A stretch of DNA of 64,000 bases, taken from positions 1-64,000 of the forward strand of contig WEDG01005137.1 of the NCBI GenBank assembly GCA_017591395.1, written 5' to 3'. The position numbers and the translations under genes are program-made. Source of the stretch: Schistocephalus solidus. Its lineage: Eukaryota; Platyhelminthes; Cestoda; Diphyllobothriidea; Diphyllobothriidae. The notes under the pieces were generated by a model, which was not told the DNA's origin, did not search any database, and was given only the letters and a program-made list of their open reading frames with translations. Position 1 is the first letter of the stretch; every line of letters begins with the position of its first letter. This document shows, in pieces, positions 12,401 through 22,357 of the stretch.

Positions 12401-15400
12401 CCGTTGAAATTGATTCTAGGAGCATTGTATTCCACGCTGGGTGGCGATTTGTGCATTACCACCGTTTTGTCCGTGTTTATTGTTAGGTCAAAATTGACGC
12501 AGCCGGCGGCGAAGAGGTCCATGCTCCTTTGCATGTCCTCTTATGTCATCGTGTTGAGGGCGCAGTTGTCCAAGTAGAGCAGGTTGTGGACTGTAGTCGT
12601 AGACACGCGTTGGAGCCTGCCATGCTGATGGACGCCTACCGTGATGAGCACCCTGGTTGTCCGTATCGCCCAGCTGACAATTCGCACGTCAGCACATACC
12701 GTTCTCTGTGTTTTTTTGCACCACTGGAAAAATGAAATAATTTCATAATTTAATATGAACAGGGTAACTCGAGCCATTATTTTTTCTTTTTTTTCAGTAG
12801 ATCACAGCTATTTTAAGGCATTTCGTCAAAACCGTTGCCATTTATACCTTAGGACTCTTACACCAAGTACGCATGATTCCAGCCTGGAGTCTGATTTCAG
12901 TCTTCCGCCTGCAATCGAATACATTGTCTACGTTGATAGCTGCTGATTTCCGTCCAATTAACGGGGCTAACCTGAGAATAGTACGTCGTAATAACCAGTC
13001 CTTCTTCCCCTTATACCTTGACAGCATCAGGTCGTTCAGCTGAACCCAATGTTGGTGGCCTGGTAGACCTGGGATCAGGCCTTGGACATTTACCAAACTA
13101 CGTAATGCGCATGTTGAGTGTCGTCAACCCTCAGATACCTCGACCCAGGCTGGTTGCCGTGGAAGCTGACCCCATAATACACTCAAGAGCCAAGGAACTT
13201 GAAGACAAGAAGGTTTCACCCAATGATCGAATACTTAGGGAGTGTATACGTGTTACAACAGACAATCTGGAAACCTGCGTGACAGGTACTTTAGCTTTTT
13301 GCCTCCAACTCCCGAATGATTGCAGATTACCCTTTTGTTTTCTCAATTTTATTTACTGAACTTTTGTAAAGGTTTGAGTAGTGGGGTGCATATAATTTAA
13401 AGAGAACTCCGAGCGGGAACATCGGGGCAAAACATATACTAGCATAAAGTGGCTTAGTTGTTAACATGACTGTAATTTTATTTTCCGTAATTCGGCCTAT
13501 GGACACATCAAACATCGTGCAGGAGATGAAATGAAAACCTTTCTGTATGTTGAGGTTCAACCGGAGATAGGACGAACGTAGTTCCGGGTTGAACCGAGTG
13601 ACTTAAATATTATTACCTCAGCATGAAGTAGGTGAGTGACAGATCACAAACTAGGATAACCCATGCGCTGAAGGTTGCAAATTGCAGTTACGCTGTTGTT
13701 TCAGCTACGAAAAATTAAGAAACGACTGCAGGAAAAGAGAAGGTGTGTATTATGCATAGAACTGTCGTTTTTCTAAGCAAGTGGTTATGTTACAGGAGAG
13801 CAATCAAGGATAAGACGGAAAAGGCGATCATTAACTTTTTGCCAGATAAACGGTCCTGGAATCGAGTTTTAACCCCAATCTTGAATACTATGCACACATT
13901 TGCGAATCTTATCAAAAATAGTTAATCTTGAACGTGCCAGCAGGGATCAGGGACCAGGCTAACACCAAGATTTAGGAAGGACAGACCTTCGTTGGGAAGG
14001 ATCTCGAAGGACCCAACACTGGGAAGTGATAACAGCCTGAAAACACTAAGAGCCGTGCTGACTATGTTGGAGAAGAGCATTGTTTGATACGCATGCTGGG
14101 ACGTGATTCAAACTTTCTTTAACAAGCTGCAGATAATCACCATTTTTGGTGTAGTCAGTGACGCCGAGATCAGCATATTTAACAAATGAACAGTCGTTGG
14201 GAAACCCTGGGGCACCAGTAGGAAGTGAAAAGAGTTGAAAGGGTGGGATTGCGCATTGAAGCATGATACAGTTGATGGGGGAAGATAAAATTTATGCTTG
14301 CTAGAGTGCGTAAATGGAGTTTCAAAACAGGATAGTTTTCTGATCTAAAACATTATAACCGGCATAGTAAGAATCCGCATTCGATAGAAGCGAAGGAGCG
14401 CGTTCAAGGAACCAGACGGAAAGATGAAGACACGGTGGCTAGAATAAGATCTTCATTTGTCCGACGCTTCGGTCTCGGACTCGCGCTCGAATCCATCATT
14501 TGAGACGGAATCAGACAAGATTAATGGTGGGCACTAGTGCTACAGTATTTTTAGGGTACAGTTGCCATGCCACTGCATACCTGTGAACATCAGTGGCTAC
14601 CGCATGCATAGCAGAGACTGGCGCCCGCTGCGATAATGCATTGATTGCTTGCAACCGAGTCGTTAATTACCGAAGTCGCATCACTCGTGTAGGTTCATGG
14701 GCCGTTTGACCCAACGGAAACGGCACTAAGAAGAGGGCCTAGTCGCATGCTTCCTCATGGATACCCATTCTTCCAAGGCCATCTCGGCACAGAATATGAA
14801 AGAGGGAGGTTGTCGCGTTTGCTAATCGATTGGGGCCGGAAAACCATGACTGAAGTTGTCCACGGGTGCCACCTCGCGTGAGAATTTCGATCTAATCGAT
14901 TTTGAATGTGCAGCCAGTCTCGTTGAATGAGCCGCGCTTTTAAAGCTGCTGTTGCTCCTCCTCCATGAGTGATGCGTGCTCGATAATTTATATCCGAATT
15001 ATGTTTTCAGTTTATTTGTTATTTGTTAGGCAATGCCTTTGAAAACCCTATTGTGTACATGTGAGTCCGTTGGATACTGCGGGATATGCATACCGAAATT
15101 ATCCCTATAAACAGATTACTCGCCAGATGTGAGTAGAATAGTAGTTGTATAGTTCATGGGGCAGTTAGCTGAGGTTCAAACCTTCGAGGGAAAGCAGGGG
15201 ACACATATTGTCATCCAAGCCTTCCTTAAACCACTGAAGGAATGTCACCTCCACGACTTATTGGTGAAGACCATTCCAGCTCTTTATTACCCTTTGCGTG
15301 AAAAATTTTAGAGCGGAGTTTCAGCCTGGACATTTTCGTGCGCAGCTTCATCGAGTGCCCACGAAGATTGGGAGAAACGTGCCACTGAAACATCTCAAAG

Positions 15401-18400
15401 CTTAATCCATTCTCAAGGCCATGTATTAGCTTGTAAACCAGGATAAGATAACATCTTTGATGCCTGTAACACAGAGGAAATAGGTTAAGGCAGCGCAGTC
15501 TTTATATGTACAATCGATCTTTGAAACCATTTACCAGCTTTGTTGCACAGTGCTTTACTTTTTTGAGGCATGTTTTATCCTTTGTCAGCCATGTCCGCCA
15601 CGCTTGTATGCAATGTTCTAGGTGAGGCCGATCAAAGATGCCGTAAACTCTCCCAAAAAGGTCTTTGTCAAAGGTTTAAAATGTCCTTTTGATTGTATGT
15701 AATACTCCCATGGCATTTTTTTTGCGGCCTTCGTCAATGCACTGCTGGTTTTATGTTGCTCTGCATCCAAACCCCGAGATCCTTCTGTGAAGATTCTGCG
15801 GGAATAGTAATGCCTTTTAGGTGATATGCTCTGAAGCTCTCATTTGAGTGGTAGTTGGTTGAACGCAGATGAAGGACGGCACATTTCTGCACGTTGAACT
15901 CGAGGAGCCCTTTCTCGGACCAGGTTTGCAGTCGGTGCAAATTATTTTGAAGTGCTTTTTGATCGTTCGGTCCTTTAATGACTTGCCAGAGCTTAACGTC
16001 TTTGGCAAAACTTATTTTACCGTAGTCGAGTTCTGTAGGCTTTCATTAACGTATAGGATAAAGAATAAGTGTCCGAGAACCGAGCCTTGAGGCATACCGC
16101 TAGTCACGTTCACCCAGCCTGACATGTCATCTCCGATACAGACGTGCTGCTTTCGACCAACCAGAAACTCCCTTATCCAATTTAAATGATCCCCCACCGA
16201 TACCGAGTGTGCTGAGCTTACGCAGAAGTTGGTGGTGCGAGACAGTGTCGAATGCTTTGCGGAAATCGACCTCGAAGCCCTCTTCTAAAGCCATGGTCCA
16301 GACCTCCAGGCAAGTGGCCTCTCTGAAACCCATCCTGAAAATTCTGTAGAATGTTATTTTCGTCACAAAATTGTTGTATAGCAGTCCTTACGAGGACTTC
16401 CATCGTTTCGCATGAGAGACAAGTCAAACTGATAGACCGGAATCTGTTTGCTGTCATCCTGCTACCTCCCTTATATAAAGGAATGAGGTTGGCTAGCTTC
16501 CACTGTGATGGCAGTCTTCTGGTTCTCATTGACAGCTCAAAGAGAATTTAAAGAGGTTTTTCCAGCTCCGTCGATAGTTCTTTAAGTACCAGCCCAGGAA
16601 TCCCACCGGGTACAGGAGATTGTCTGGCTTAACTTGACTGAGGATGCGTCTAACTTCCTCGACGGAAAAGGCAACGGTTGCAATGAAGGCAGTATCTTTC
16701 CCATTTCAAACTCTTGATTGTCTTCTTCCACCGTAAAAACCGATTAAAAAAACTGAGACAGTAATGGTGCGCTCTGCGGCCCTTCAATTTATAAGTTTCC
16801 AAGGCTGTCTTTTAGGCACACAATATCATCCCTGTGTATGTTTCTACTGCGGATGTACCCATAGAACTTCTTGCGGCATATGATGGATTCTGCTGTCAGA
16901 CGGCACTCAAACGAAGTTCTGTCAATCCGTATTTGTGTGCGGCATTTATTTCGTTGCCCCTTATATTCGGCGAATGCCTTTGAATCATGAAGATTTAAGT
17001 ACTTTTTCCACAGCCTCTGCTTCTTCTTCATGATCTATTTTGTCATCGGTGGAACCCACGGCGGCTGAGCACATGATCTCACTATTATCCTAGGGCAATT
17101 TGATTCGACTACATGCTCTAGAATCCCCCGAAAATACTGCCAGAAATCTTCTAAATCTCTAAAGTTAACTGAACAGGGTTCCTCTGACACGACACGTCTC
17201 ATTGCGTTAAAATCAACCTTCCAAACATTTCTGCGCCTTTTAATTTGTGATTCTGGGTTCAATAGGAGAGAACACACACAGGTAAAAGCAATATGGTCGC
17301 TTAAGCCGAGTGGAGGTTGTGCATTAACTTCACGTATGACTCCTTCTTTTTCTGTGACTTTTTTTCCACAACTTCGCAAGATGCAGTTAATGACTCCAGA
17401 CTTTTCCTACCACGACAGGGGGGCTCTCGGCCCCATGACCTGGTGCCTAATGGTTGTCTTAGCACAACTTCGTTAGCCGGTGAATTCTCAAACGAGGTGA
17501 GAGACCAAGTTCGACCGGCTACAAATCCGGGCGAGCGTTCCCATACTCCAAAAACTCATCGAAAGCCGTCAGCTTTCTTCTCTCACTCCGTGGAGTTGGG
17601 GTTGCATACAGACCAGACACCAAGATTCTCACTCGTGGTGACAGCCGCACAAGCCGGAGACTGTTTTAGTCATAATTTTTCGTCCTCAATCGATTAGCAA
17701 ACGCGATCACCTTCTTCCTGCATATTCTATGCCGAGACGGCCTTAGCAGAGTGATTATCCATGCGGGAAGCGTGTAACTAGGCCCTCTTTCCAGTGCCAG
17801 TTCCGGGGAGTCAAACGGTCCAAGAACCTACACGGATAATGCGACTTCAGTAATTAACGACTCGGTTGCAAGCAATCAAGGCATTATCGCAACAGGTGCA
17901 AGTCTCTGCCATGTATGCGGTAGCCACTGATGTTCACAGGTATTCAGTGGCATGGCAACTGCACCCTAAAAATACTGCAACACTGGTGCCCACCATTAAT
18001 CTTGTCTGATTCCGTCTCAAATGATGGAGTCGAGTCCGAGTCCGAAGCGTCGAACGAATGAGGATCTTGTTCTAGCAATCGTGTTTCCTTCCCGCACTCA
18101 TGTAATTTTCTTAGGAGGAGGTATCACCTTTCATTTTAGGAGGAATCTCCATTGCTGGAGCAAGAGTGTTGCCTGCCTGACGTTTTGAATTTTCTCTCGA
18201 ACCGAGGCTCAGAGAAAGCAACGAAGAAAGTCAATGAACGCCTAGGATACATGTTTCACGTCGTCACGCCTTAAAGTAACCGTCGCTAATTAATCTATCC
18301 AAGCAGCTGGGGCCCTGAATAGGGACGGAAACCGTTGCGCTTATCGATTAAATGTAGGCTGAAGAGTCTTGACTCGAGCAGGTCACAATGTAAATGTTTG

Positions 18401-20284
18401 TGATTCTCTCCCAAGGATTTCCGTTTCATTGAGATTCAAGGTATGTTTGGGTCATGTTGAGTGATCAGTGACTGAAGCATGGGCATCATTTCTCTCTGGT
18501 GATGCCTTTTCTGCAGTCAATATAAGAAAAAAAATTCCAGTCTCTTAAACGCTTGTGGGCGAATTACCTTCACTGGACCCGGTAACTAACTCCGCAATTG
18601 CTCGCTACGACATTGTCTTCTGGTGTAATCACCAGGTGCCTGATGGTTGCATCCCCTAGTTTTCCATACCAACCCCGAGTAGCATGATCGTCTCCAGGGC
18701 CTTCTTGGGGTGCGGAGACCAGCCAAAATTTGAGTTTGGTCCCTTTAGGTCTCGCCTCATTTTCACGCGTACCGATTGAAGGAGTAACGTGAATAATTAT
18801 TCGCTCTGAATGCTCATTTAATTAATTGTAGTAATTTTGTCTTTCAGTTATTTGCAACGCGCTTTAACTCGCTGACAGAGTGCTCTTGTGCAACTGAGTT
18901 TGTAGCTGATTGGGTATTTGCCGTTGTTGCGCAGGACTTACGTCATATTCTTCTCTTTCCTGATCACGTTAGTTCTTAGGCCACTACAAACCTGGCAACG
19001 AGTGGAGACTTCCAGAAAGTCCATTTATTCGTTTTGTTTTTCAACGTGAATTGGTCAGGTTCATGACGTTCAGATGCTCACACCTGATCCCATATGAGGA
19101 CAATAGAGGTATTATCCGCATACCGATCGCAGAATTTATAACACTAAGGGCGGAGGACCAGTCCATGAATTTACATGCGTCAATATGGCAGCTGCTATTG
19201 AAGTTCATTAGCGTAGCCTGAACAACCAGAAAAAAGGGCACTGTATTTTGTTGCATAAAAAGCTCATGGGAAGTCAGAAACAAGGTAAATAACGGCAAAA
19301 CTATGTCTAGGGCAACTTTTCAGAGGAGTTGATGAAAAATGCTAAGAAGAGTATACCACTTCCATGCATGATTTCTGTCATTTTTCTCTTAACAACAGAT
19401 TTCGGGCCCACCTTTCAGGTTTGTCAGTGCCCTACTACCTCCTCTGCGGTCTGCACTGTTGCGGGGATTTGAGTGTGGCCGCAATCAATCTCTTCATTTC
19501 CGACCCCAATGCCCATAGCTTGGCACTCATCGGTTGCTGTTATCATAAAATGACCGCCCAAATGGTGAGAATTTTGTCATTTATTTAACTCACTTTTCTA
19601 TCTGGACTACTCTGTTTGTTATTTTTCCTCAGGCTTTTCCTATTGCTTCAACCTTTCACTTAGCCTTACCTGCCCGAATGATGCTTTTGTTCTCTCAAGT
19701 TTCCACTGAGCGCTATGCTACGGGAGGCCCTGACTCAGCGCTGCGGCTTCTCCGCCCTTACCTCCACTGTTGCTCTCAGGCTGGCCTGTCAGTGGTCCCC
19801 GCAGCAATGGTGTCGCTGGTCTCATCTGGAGGTTCACCAGCACCGTATTCGCGTTTTCGTGCGCTCTGTCATCCAAGTATTTTTTGGCCCGCACTCGGCC
19901 GCGCCTTCTCCGAAACTACGCGAGATCGTTCGTATAAACCCCCTCAATTGGCTAACCGATGACCTCCAGTCAGCCAATCTCCTCTCAGTTAATCAGCCGC
20001 TGCCAAATCTGACAGCATACTGGCGGGCACTTCAGAAAATTGATGAACACTGTGATTTCGAAGCTCTGCAGTGTCTTGCCAGAACCCAAGCTGCTGTCGA
20101 GCTGTGGCGTCTTCTGCCGGGCATACTGGCCCTACAACAATTAATGCAGCCACTCTTGGAGGCCTTAATCCTCTCCGACCGTGTGTGGGCCCTGCGGGAG
20201 TCTGGAACCCCCTATGTAACTTTGCTGAGACTGTTCGATCCTCTTCTTTCTCCGCGATGTATGGCCCTCGTGGCTGAACGGTAG
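9012..20284 (+). CDS. METTL25B-like: METTL25/METTL25B-like methyltransferase gene (3' part, four exons, 464 codons)
   Basis: Four exons (9,012-9,414; 13,025-13,285; 19,419-19,564; 19,700-20,284) join with compatible phases at every junction (1/2, 1/2, 0/0) and total 1,395 nt, i.e. 464 residues plus TAG. In order they carry KKQHEI (about residues 80-85), the SAM-binding motif VDLGSGLGHL (148-157) with acidic post-I strand VAVEAD (178-183), GLHCCGDLS (232-240), CCYHKM (261-266), FPLSAMLRE (from 271) and the C-terminal LFDPLLSPR (448-456). All are hallmarks of the METTL25/RRNAD1 (METTL25B) family: predicted SAM-dependent methyltransferases whose substrate is, to my knowledge, not settled. Human METTL25B is about 475 aa, so most of the protein is here. 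No initiator Met is assigned, because family alignment expects more N-terminal residues upstream of 9,012. Introns are 3,610, 6,133 and 135 bp; the two long ones are filled with retroelements. Confidence 0.85.
9960..10870 (-). repeat. 3' region of LINE copy B: two tandem ~357-bp units with palindromes
   Basis: Unit boundaries are marked by the imperfect palindrome CACGGCTTTTAG...: at 10,675-10,695 (CACGGC...GCCGTG) and at about 10,319-10,339 (degenerate). After each, the same order of blocks recurs: CCAAGCCACGG reversed, a GTCTGACTCCCA-like block, then a GAGCCATCGC/GAGCCATTGC block. The minus-strand end carries the family tail with GGTGCAGGGACGGTGACCTG near 10,018-10,037. Confidence 0.8.
10871..12001 (-). 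pseudogene. zinc-finger C-terminus of LINE copy B
   Basis: The minus frame 12,001-11,618 starts in the connection region (RKDKKRRYKDALKNSLKRL, then TTWEGLAQDRPACRK) and enters a first finger CPHCQHTFRARIGLLGHLQ. After a low-complexity Thr/Pro/His linker it resumes with CPHCNHTFTSRPG (frameshifted) and, at 11,131-10,871, CPPCNYTYISRIGLVGHLR with TETGKPMAGAP and CTRTFTHRMDLVGHMHE, ending in TAG at 10,871. The finger type (SRIGLVGHLRxH alternating with TFTHRMGLxGHM) is the same as in copies C and D. At least three frameshifts separate the pieces. Confidence 0.85.
12005..12619 (-). pseudogene. reverse-transcriptase C-terminal half of LINE copy B
   Basis: Minus frames read STTTVHNLLYLDNCALNTMT (the RT motif C region, where LLYLDNC replaces LLFADDC), NTDKTVVMHKSPP, YNAPRINFNGTQLETVDNF and GSTLPSNMRIDDE. 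The overlapping frame 12,281-12,006 reads LNTKMKVYKAVALTTILYG, YSNQARKLECFHLGCL and LKLRWQERILDTEVLERTG. These are co-linear with copy D at 33,340-33,925. Both catalytic Asp residues of motif C are affected (DN for DD), and several frameshifts and stops are present. Confidence 0.85.
12620..12690 (+). pseudogene. inverted 5' segment of LINE copy B (RT fragment on the opposite strand)
   Basis: The plus strand reads MLMDAYRDEHPGCPYRPAD, equivalent to MLMDAYRDEQPGIRI at about 33,247-33,292 of copy D. In copy D this segment directly precedes the point where minus-strand copy B begins. So the same element is present in two opposite orientations that meet at about 12,619/12,620. This is the usual product of twin priming during LINE insertion. 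Confidence 0.85.
13025..13285 (+). CDS. METTL25B-like: METTL25-like exon b (SAM-binding domain)
   Basis: The acceptor is CCTTCTTCCCCTTATACCTTGACAG; the donor GACAG|GTACTT lies at 13,285/13,286. The exon starts with two bases completing a codon and ends with one base. It encodes VDLGSGLGHLPNYVMRMLSV, the glycine-rich class-I methyltransferase motif I (DxGxGxG), followed by LVAVEADPIIHSRAKEL, where the Glu after motif I would bind the SAM ribose. This is the strongest single piece of evidence that the gene is a methyltransferase. Confidence 0.88.
13700..14264 (-). pseudogene. degenerate LINE reverse-transcriptase fragment
   Basis: The minus frame reads GFPNDCSFVKYADLGVTDY, then NGDYLQLVKESLNHVPACVS and NNALLQ. 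This has the layout of RT motif C and the following helix in LINEs (FVKYADDLTV..., LxxxVxxVxxWxxxNxLxLN), with YADL in place of YADD. Further down the minus strand LNLGVSLVPDPCWH resembles the LGVTLSxDLxW segment that normally follows. No longer match could be built, and clade assignment is not possible. It lies antisense in the METTL25-like intron. Confidence 0.5.
14420..14900. repeat. left arm of a ~470-bp inverted repeat pair
   Basis: Shared landmarks with the right arm (17,620-18,100, reverse-complemented), in order: a CGACGCTTCGG block, ATCATTTGAGACGGAATCAG, AGATTAATGGTGGGCAC, TTTTTAGGGTGCAGTTGCCATG-like, a GTGAACATCAGTGGCTACCG block, GCAACCGAGTCGTTAATTAC and GCGTTTGCTAATCGATT. The arms look roughly 80% alike by eye. 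The repeat family is not recognised and has no coding potential. Confidence 0.8.
15190..17380 (-). pseudogene. endonuclease/reverse-transcriptase ORF2 of CR1-like LINE
   Basis: In minus-strand order: QPPLGLSDHIAFTCVCS (endonuclease SDH catalytic His, 17,379-17,035), a basic linker (KKKQRLWKKYLNLHDSKAF), SQWKLANLIPLYKGGSRM and FRSISLTC (RT motifs 1-2, near 16,500), EVDFRKAFDTVSHHQLL (motif A, near 16,260), SGMPQGSVLGHLFFILYVN (motif B', near 16,090), LEFNVQKCAVLHL and SSQKDLGVWM (15,900-15,760), then degenerate C-terminal sequence with SARFSQSSWALDEAAHENVQ near 15,350. Frameshifts occur between most of these blocks, so no intact ORF remains. The product would have acted as the LINE endonuclease-RT in target-primed reverse transcription. 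Confidence 0.88.
15190..17395 (-). mobile_element. CR1-like LINE, 5'-truncated
   Basis: The minus strand runs from the end of the endonuclease through the whole reverse transcriptase to the C-terminal domain and a 3' end near 15,190. It begins abruptly at about 17,395 inside the endonuclease, a normal 5' truncation. The same family occurs at 63,720-64,000 with very high similarity across the endonuclease/RT linker, so the family is comparatively young. It sits antisense to the METTL25-like gene inside its second intron. Confidence 0.88.
17620..18100. repeat. right arm of the ~470-bp inverted repeat pair
   Basis: Reverse complement of 14,420-14,900 (see landmarks there). Its inner flank (17,400-17,690) continues further as CCGCACAAGCCGGAGACTG and a GAATTCTCAAACGAGGTGAG block that have weak counterparts after 14,850, so the repeat unit may be up to ~700 bp. 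Confidence 0.75.
18101..19418. other. intronic sequence, nothing recognised
   Basis: Last part of the METTL25-like intron. No coding motif, tandem repeat or retroelement signature was found before the acceptor region near 19,380-19,418. Confidence 0.5.
19419..19564 (+). CDS. METTL25B-like: METTL25-like exon c
   Basis: Encodes LSVPYYLLCGLHCCGDLSVA, then LFISDPNAHSLALIGCCYHKMTAQM. The GLHxCGDLS and GCCYxK motifs are diagnostic of METTL25 proteins. I placed the start after the AG at 19,417-19,418, because two bases (GT) complete the codon left open by exon b and give an uninterrupted protein. The donor is CAAATG|GTGAGA at 19,564, phase 0. Confidence 0.85.
19700..20284 (+). CDS. METTL25B-like: METTL25-like exon d (C-terminus)
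   Basis: The acceptor is TTGTTCTCTCAAG at 19,699, after a 135-bp intron; the reading frame is closed just upstream by TGA at 19,679-19,681, which forces this start. It encodes FPLSAMLREALTQRCG, the HRIRVFVRSVIQVFFG helix and the conserved tail LLRLFDPLLSPRCMALVAER before TAG. The alternative acceptor at 19,632 would enter a frame that loses the conserved C-terminus. The C-terminal motif matches LFDPxxSPRN of METTL25 family members. Confidence 0.88.
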   Translation, partial: FPLSAMLREALTQRCGFSALTSTVALRLACQWSPQQWCRWSHLEVHQHRIRVFVRSVIQVFFGPHSAAPSPKLREIVRINPLNWLTDDLQSANLLSVNQPLPNLTAYWRALQKIDEHCDFEALQCLARTQAAVELWRLLPGILALQQLMQPLLEALILSDRVWALRESGTPYVTLLRLFDPLLSPRCMALVAER

Positions 20285-22329
20285 CTGGGACCACTTGCAG
20301 TTACTCGGTTCACTTTCGGGTTGACAAACTACTGTATATTTTGGAGGAGTTATGTGTTTGCTAAGTTACTTACTCATATCCTTCAGTTCCTCCGATCATC
20401 TCGTTTCTTTAAAGTTTGACTTTTAGCACACAATTTGGCATCTATGGAAGGAAACAACCAAAAATAAACCGTAAGGGATGGATTGAGGTGTGAAAATTTG
20501 TGTTAGAGCCGTGTCGGTCGAAAAGTATCTAGAACACTGGTTGCTGGAACCGAAAGGTTTTAGCATAAGATCGCAAAACTTCCACTGCGTACTCTTCTTT
20601 GCGAATTCAGTAATAAATAGCCGCTTCCGGTCGCTGACTAACCGGAGGGAACAAGTGATGCTTTTAACCTCATCCGCGAACCCTAAAATTAAGACGATAT
20701 GGGCCCCCAATAGTTGACAAGATACTATGATTTTCTCGTCCAATCGCAAAGAGATCCGTTAGCTGCATTTGGTATAAAGGTGGAATGTGAGGCCTTTTAT
20801 GAATTATATAAGCATTCATGTTGGTCACAGTTTACTAGAGCCACAAGTTCTCGTCGTCTGTTCTAAACAGGTCAGCACATTTCTGCGTAACGTTCCCTAG
20901 TTAGACCTTTTCTTCTACCTACTGTCGTCCAGCCGTTTAGTGAAATTTTCCAGCTTGACCTCTGTAAGACGCACGACGACCGCATGGTTTCTAAATTAGA
21001 AGTCAACGTGAGGTAATTGAAAGTACCTTAATGGACGCGGCCAGATGGGAGCGGGCGAACGCAACAGGCAGTCTATGTGCGCTGTGGGTTCGACAGTCAC
21101 CTGGGTTACGTTGGACGAAGATTAATTATTGATGGGCTTCAATCTTACAGCAACTTCTGCACGAGACCAGCCATCAGCAGCGGCACTCAGCTACATTCAT
21201 TTGCGTTCGGACATGCAGTGTGGAAGTATGGACACTTGCAGTTCCAAGGGGATGCGCTGCCGCAGGCTCTCTGCCAGCCAGTCTATTGCCGCTGTTTTTT
21301 TCATTTTGTAACATTGTAACACATTCTACCTCATGAAGACCGGGATGGAGGTAGTTTATGTGTGCCCCCGGTTACGGTTAAGTTTAGGATTCGAGAATAG
21401 GTATTCTTCCCGAAATGTAGCGCAATGTTACCTGTTTTAGCAGAATAGGGGGCATATAGCCGATTCCCACCAACACCGATGATAAGAAATAATCCGTTGG
21501 GAAGAGTATGAGCGGTGTGGCAGTCCATCTAGTTTTCAAGAAGCTGGATTCAGTTCTATTAATAAAGGCAGAGGTCCACGGATGACTACAAATGCACCAC
21601 GTGAGTGACCGTAAATCTTCTCACAAGTCGTGCTAATGGTAGGGTAAACTGTGGATTTCATCCATATCATCGTCAGTTAGGATCGTTGTCCGCAGCAGCC
21701 GTTGCCTGCTCCGAAGTTCTTGAACTGCAATGTCCTGAAGGATGAAAGCGCTGTCTCTGCCCAATGGAATGGTAACTGCAGCTTCTGTTCAGGCCCCAAG
21801 AAACTGCTATTTTCTTTCGAAGAGGATTTAGGATGACAGAAGTTATATCTGAAAGAATAAAAGAGTTAATTGTCAACCAAATTCGGAGTATCTAAAATGC
21901 GAATTTTTAGCCAATGCTCACCTATCTTATTTACATAAATAAACTGGCCTATTTCGTAGGCATTTGGGGCATGCAAACTCATCCAGCGTTGGCCGAGAAT
22001 CGACCATCTTCTCCGTAGAATAACGGCATGTCTGGACTTAGCCCCTATCAGCGCTTCGTCCACAAAGTTAGTGTTGACTTTCATCCTTCAGGGTAGGCTT
22101 CGAGGAGTGTGGTTTAGCATCTCGTTCTTTGCTGTTTAGAACCCTCTGATCGTAATACAGCATCAGTACATCCTAAATTTATTCATACCCAGGACAATAT
22201 TACCACCGATACTCCTTTTTATTATCATTTGCTGATCGTCTTTCACTTTTAATCGTGTGTTTAGGGTCAATTCACTTTGCGAATGGAGGCAAATGTCCGA
22301 ATTCCAGGTGTGTGTACAAGTAAAGAAGA
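20285..22329. other. 3' flank and spacer, no supported gene
   Basis: Probable 3' UTR of the METTL25-like gene up to about 20,490, then unremarkable sequence. Open frames at 20,423-20,749 on both strands and 21,077-21,319 have no recognisable motifs. Confidence 0.5.
20463..20468 (+). promoter_or_regulatory. candidate polyadenylation signal AATAAA for METTL25-like gene
   Basis: First AATAAA downstream of the stop codon, about 180 bp after it. There is no independent evidence that it is used. Confidence 0.4.
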
Positions 22330-22357
22330 AAAAGATTGTTCGTTCACTGGAATCATG

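Larger units (their letters stand above)
9960..12690 (-). mobile_element. RTE-like zinc-finger LINE, copy B, with 5' inversion
   Basis: This is a 5'-truncated copy lying antisense inside the METTL25-like intron. Reading the minus strand from 12,619 downward it has the C-terminal half of the reverse transcriptase, the thumb/connection region, a zinc-finger region (12,001-10,871) and the family 3' region with its two tandem units (10,870-9,960). The outermost 70 bp (12,620-12,690) read the adjacent RT segment on the opposite strand, so the 5' end is inverted. Many frameshifts make it non-functional. Confidence 0.9.
9415..13024 (+). other. intron of METTL25-like gene
   Basis: Begins GTTAGT and ends TATACCTTGACAG. 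About 75% of it is the antisense RTE-like LINE copy B (9,960-12,690). The rest (9,415-9,959 and 12,691-13,024) shows nothing further except the branch/pyrimidine region before the acceptor. Confidence 0.75.
13286..19418 (+). other. intron of METTL25-like gene, full of retroelement debris
   Basis: Begins GTACTT and ends CCCACCTTTCAG. It contains a LINE RT relic (13,700-14,264), two inverted copies of a ~470-bp repeat (14,420-14,900 and 17,620-18,100) and a CR1-like LINE fragment between them (15,190-17,395). An alternative acceptor (CTTAACAACAG, 19,398) is stronger by eye, but it would need an extra undetected exon to keep phase. Confidence 0.7.

Noticed and set aside
17317..17697. 126-codon plus-strand frame
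   Set aside because: Half of it is the antisense shadow of the CR1 endonuclease and the rest is the inner flank of the inverted repeat.
20071..20294. Open frames on both strands inside the METTL25-like last exon
   Set aside because: Shadows of the real coding frame.
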